Shown: piece by piece, positions 24,426 to 26,249 of the stretch
Layout of the letters: every line of letters starts with the position of its first letter
Position numbering within the stretch: position 1 is the stretch's first letter
Assembly (NCBI GenBank): GCA_964396595.1
Contig: CAYNFR010000037.1
Coordinates: forward strand, 1-26,249
From: CAYNFR01 sp964396595
Lineage (GTDB): Bacteria; Bacteroidota; Bacteroidia; Chitinophagales; Saprospiraceae
Reading direction: 5' to 3'
DNA length: 26,249 nucleotides
Made by a program: the position numbers and the translations under genes
Notes under the pieces: generated by a model
The model's input: the letters and a program-made list of their open reading frames with translations, nothing else
Databases searched by the model: none
What the model was told of the DNA's origin: nothing

Positions 24426-25556
24426 TTGAGCACAGACACAGTAATTTATGTAGCCAAAACAATGGCCGGTCTGGAAGAAGTCCTGGCGCACGAGCTGAAA
24501 GAACTGGGGGCGACTGATATCCGTGTGCTCCAGCGAGCCGTAGAATTCAAAAGTGATCTGAAGACCTTGTATAAAGCCAATCTGTGGTCAAGGACAGCCT
24601 TGCGCATACTAAAACCCATCAAAGACTTCGTGGCGCACAATGAACAAGTGCTTTATAAACGTATCCGGCGTATAGACTGGTCCGAAATACTGGATATTGA
24701 CCAGACTTTTAAGATTAACTGTGTGGCACATTCGTCCATATACACCCACAGCCTCTACTTATCCCAAAAAATTAAAGACGCAATAGTCGATCAATTTCGG
24801 GAACAATATGGCCGGAGACCCTCTGTCGACACCCAGAATCCGGATGTAGTGATAGATATATACTGTCATGAAAAAGATTTTACCATCAGCATTGACAGCA
24901 GCGGACAATCGCTCCACCGCCGCGGATACAGGCAATCAGAGCGCGCTGCCCCACTCAATGAAGTTCTAGCAGCAGGACTGGTTTTGCTCAGTGGATGGGA
25001 TACACGCACCCCATTATACGACCCGATGTGTGGAAGCGGCACCATCATTGCCGAAGCATATATGATCGCAAGAGGCATGGCACCACGATTGCGATGGGAG
25101 GATTTTGGATTCATGAGATGGACTGATTATGATCGTCTGATCTGGGACAGCGTCAAAACGGAAGCGCAAGCGGCCATACGGCCATTGGGTACAGAACTCA
25201 TAGGGACCGACATTGATCCGCAGCAAGCGCGGGAGACGAAGCAACTGTTCAGACATCTGAACTGGCACGAAGTGAATATAGATATTCGTGATTTTATCGG
25301 CAGCACACCACCGGCTAGCTCAGGCACACTCATCATAAATCCCCCGTATGGTGAGCGATTGATGCCTGATGATGATATCAACTTACTGCACAAGAACATC
25401 GGAGATACGTTTAAACAGCAATATCGCGGCTGGACAGCCTGGATATTCAGTGGCAATATAGCTGCTATGAAAAATGTCGGATTAAGAACATCAAAGAAAT
25501 TACAGCTCTTTAATGGCTCTATACCATGCAAGTATCATAAATACGAGTTATACTAA
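24426..25556 (+). CDS. THUMP-domain class I SAM RNA methyltransferase (RlmL N-terminal-like)
   Basis: A 376-residue cytoplasmic enzyme. The N-terminal half (about 1-160) includes a THUMP RNA-binding domain ending near DIYCHEKDFTISIDSSG (144-160). The catalytic half has the SAM-binding DPMCGSGTIIAEA (199-211), GTDIDPQQ (260-267) and the N2-guanine-type active-site motif INPPYGERL (304-312). Size and order match proteins related to the m2G2445 23S rRNA enzyme RlmL, without RlmK. tRNA guanosine methylation is an alternative. The start is TTG at 24426. The first in-frame ATG (residue 13) would cut into the conserved N-terminal strand, so TTG is preferred. The neighbours do not add to the function. 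Confidence 0.9.
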   Translation: MSTDTVIYVAKTMAGLEEVLAHELKELGATDIRVLQRAVEFKSDLKTLYKANLWSRTALRILKPIKDFVAHNEQVLYKRIRRIDWSEILDIDQTFKINCVAHSSIYTHSLYLSQKIKDAIVDQFREQYGRRPSVDTQNPDVVIDIYCHEKDFTISIDSSGQSLHRRGYRQSERAAPLNEVLAAGLVLLSGWDTRTPLYDPMCGSGTIIAEAYMIARGMAPRLRWEDFGFMRWTDYDRLIWDSVKTEAQAAIRPLGTELIGTDIDPQQARETKQLFRHLNWHEVNIDIRDFIGSTPPASSGTLIINPPYGERLMPDDDINLLHKNIGDTFKQQYRGWTAWIFSGNIAAMKNVGLRTSKKLQLFNGSIPCKYHKYELY

Positions 25557-25581
25557 AAATCAAGGTAATCCCTTAATTTTT
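25555..25581. terminator. Hairpin with A/T flanks after the RNA methyltransferase gene
   Basis: AAAAATCAAGG (25555-25565) pairs with CCTTAATTTTT (25571-25581) with one C-A mismatch and a 5-base loop. The A run on one side and T run on the other are typical of a bidirectional intrinsic terminator. It begins inside the stop codon. The GC part is only short, so strength is uncertain. Confidence 0.5.
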
Positions 25582-25672
25582 ATGAAAAAAATGGCATCAT
25601 ATTTGGTTTTATTATTACTTTAGTGCTTTAAGAGCAAGAGACACTTGGAAAAAAGTGTAAGACTTGCTTAAA

Positions 25673-25694
25673 ATATCCCCAAAAATGGGGATAT
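25673..25694. promoter_or_regulatory. Perfect 9-bp inverted repeat upstream of the S74-type gene
   Basis: ATATCCCCA (25673-25681) and TGGGGATAT (25686-25694) are exact reverse complements separated by AAAA. No T run follows, so it is not an intrinsic terminator. It ends 19 bases before the -7 element at 25714, covering the region where a -33 element or activator site would sit. An operator for a dimeric regulator is the simplest reading. Confidence 0.55.
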
Positions 25695-25713
25695 GACACT
25701 GCGAAATAAGACT

Positions 25714-25721
25714 TACCTTTG
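25714..25721 (+). promoter_or_regulatory. Putative -7 element of the S74-type surface protein gene
   Basis: TACCTTTG matches TAnnTTTG and lies 47 bases before the preferred ATG (25769), or 23 before the alternative at 25745. The perfect inverted repeat lies directly upstream and may replace a -33 contact. Confidence 0.45.
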
Positions 25722-25768
25722 AGAATGTTAAAAACCAAAAAATTATGTCAAATATTAATACTAACACA

Positions 25769-26249
25769 ATGAAACATTTAATTTTTACCTTTCTATTTAC
25801 GCTGACAACTATCGCACTATCTGCTCAAGCACCGGCATTAAAGGTGGCTAGTAATGGGAATGTGGGGATAGGGGTGGATGCGCCGCTTACTAAATTTCAA
25901 GTCGCAAATGGGGATATCTTAGTTGATAATGGACGTTTTTTTAATAGTCGAAGATCAGATAACACACAGCACCAAGTCTTTGGAATGGATACTAATGATG
26001 ATATCACTATTAATCGAGGTTCAATATTTGGNNNNNNNNNNATTAAATTCAAGTATGATTTTTGGTGTAGGACAAGATCGTTATATTTATTTTTTCGGGC
26101 CTGGTATATCGCCAATTGTTACCGTCGAACAATCATCTGGAAATTTTGGAATTGGCACCACTACTCCTAATGAAAAGCTTGTCGTTGCTTCAGGTAATGC
26201 ATCGAAACCAGGTGGAGGAGCTTGGTTAGCTACTAGTGACAAGAGGGCC
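25769..26249 (+). CDS. Tail-fibre-like GNVGIG repeat protein with S74 chaperone domain start (partial)
   Basis: The gene runs off the right end and is crossed by the N run at 26032-26041. The signal peptide is MKHLIFTFLFTLTTIALSAQ; an in-frame ATG at 25745 would add eight polar residues. The N-terminal part contains KVASNGNVGIGVDAPLTKFQV, a phase-fibre 'GNVGIG' repeat. After the gap, the frame beginning at 26046 reads NSSMIFGVGQDR, then GNFGIGTTTPNEKLVV and GGGAWLATSDKRA up to the window end, with no stop. The ATSDKRA phrase resembles the start of the S74 intramolecular chaperone domain (endosialidase-type), where SDRRLK is usual. The two halves are in different frames as printed, so the gap length is wrong by 2 or -1 modulo 3. 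It is likely an exported, trimeric, self-cleaving surface fibre; its ligand is unknown. Confidence 0.75.
26032..26041. other. Assembly gap of 10 N inside a coding sequence
   Basis: Ten N bases mark a scaffold join or unresolved repeat. The coding frame before it is set by 25769 and the frame after it by 26046, so the true gap length should be 12, 9 or another value equal to 0 modulo 3 instead of 10. Continuing the left-hand frame unchanged gives an implausible peptide that ends near 26170. Confidence 0.95.

Noticed and set aside
26042..26170. Continuation of the fibre protein in the printed frame, ending near 26170
   Set aside because: The peptide has no GNVGIG pattern, while the frame from 26046 does and stays open to the window end. 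The printed frame is an artefact of the arbitrary 10-base gap.

Overview
The window is a stretch of Bacteroidota chromosome. The evidence is a C-terminal type IX secretion (T9SS) sorting domain on a secreted protease, a GLPGLI-family protein paired with an outer-membrane beta-barrel, several upstream regions matching the Bacteroidota -7 element TAnnTTTG, and very few recognisable Shine-Dalgarno sites. A member of the Saprospira-like or Sphingobacteria-like lineages is plausible but not proven. A run of 10 N near the right end shows that this is a draft or scaffolded assembly. No rRNA, CRISPR array, integrase or transposase was seen.

Left part (1-5.8 kb): the 3' part of tRNA-Pro(GGG); a CNNM/CorC-type 'hemolysin' membrane protein (+); a three-gene leftward operon from a TAnnTTTG promoter (DUF4197 lipoprotein, TrhA/hemolysin III, sialidase-fold lipoprotein); folB; and a secreted metallo-beta-lactamase-fold protein with an altered zinc motif, whose start region carries a perfect 17-bp tandem duplication.

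Middle (5.8-18.3 kb): a long acyl-CoA dehydrogenase (+) ends at a good terminator, facing a single-gene arsenic resistance unit (-) in which an ACR3 arsenite pump is fused to a thioredoxin-type arsenate reductase. Then come a GLPGLI protein and its outer-membrane beta-barrel partner, and a T9SS-exported zincin-like protease. The protease is followed one base later by a tightly packed membrane set: a CPBP/CAAX protease, cdsA and psd. The last two are steps of phosphatidylethanolamine synthesis.

Right part (18.3-26.2 kb): a leftward pair made of a small atypical kinase of the polyvalent-protein type and a translationally coupled 52-residue protein that is easy to miss. Next are a conserved exported protein often labelled asparagine synthetase B and, divergently, a membrane protein with a von Willebrand A-like domain and an intact MIDAS. 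A GGGGAATT tandem repeat precedes a ChaN-like haem-binding protein and an RlmL-like THUMP RNA methyltransferase. The window ends inside a tail-fibre-like 'GNVGIG' repeat protein heading into an S74 chaperone domain. The assembly gap lies inside this gene, and its reading frame must change across the gap.

Most genes are ordinary housekeeping or envelope functions. The items most worth following up are the kinase plus small protein pair, the pump-reductase fusion, the duplicated start region, the Met/Gly-rich GLPGLI-barrel pair, and the hairpin upstream of the S74-type gene.
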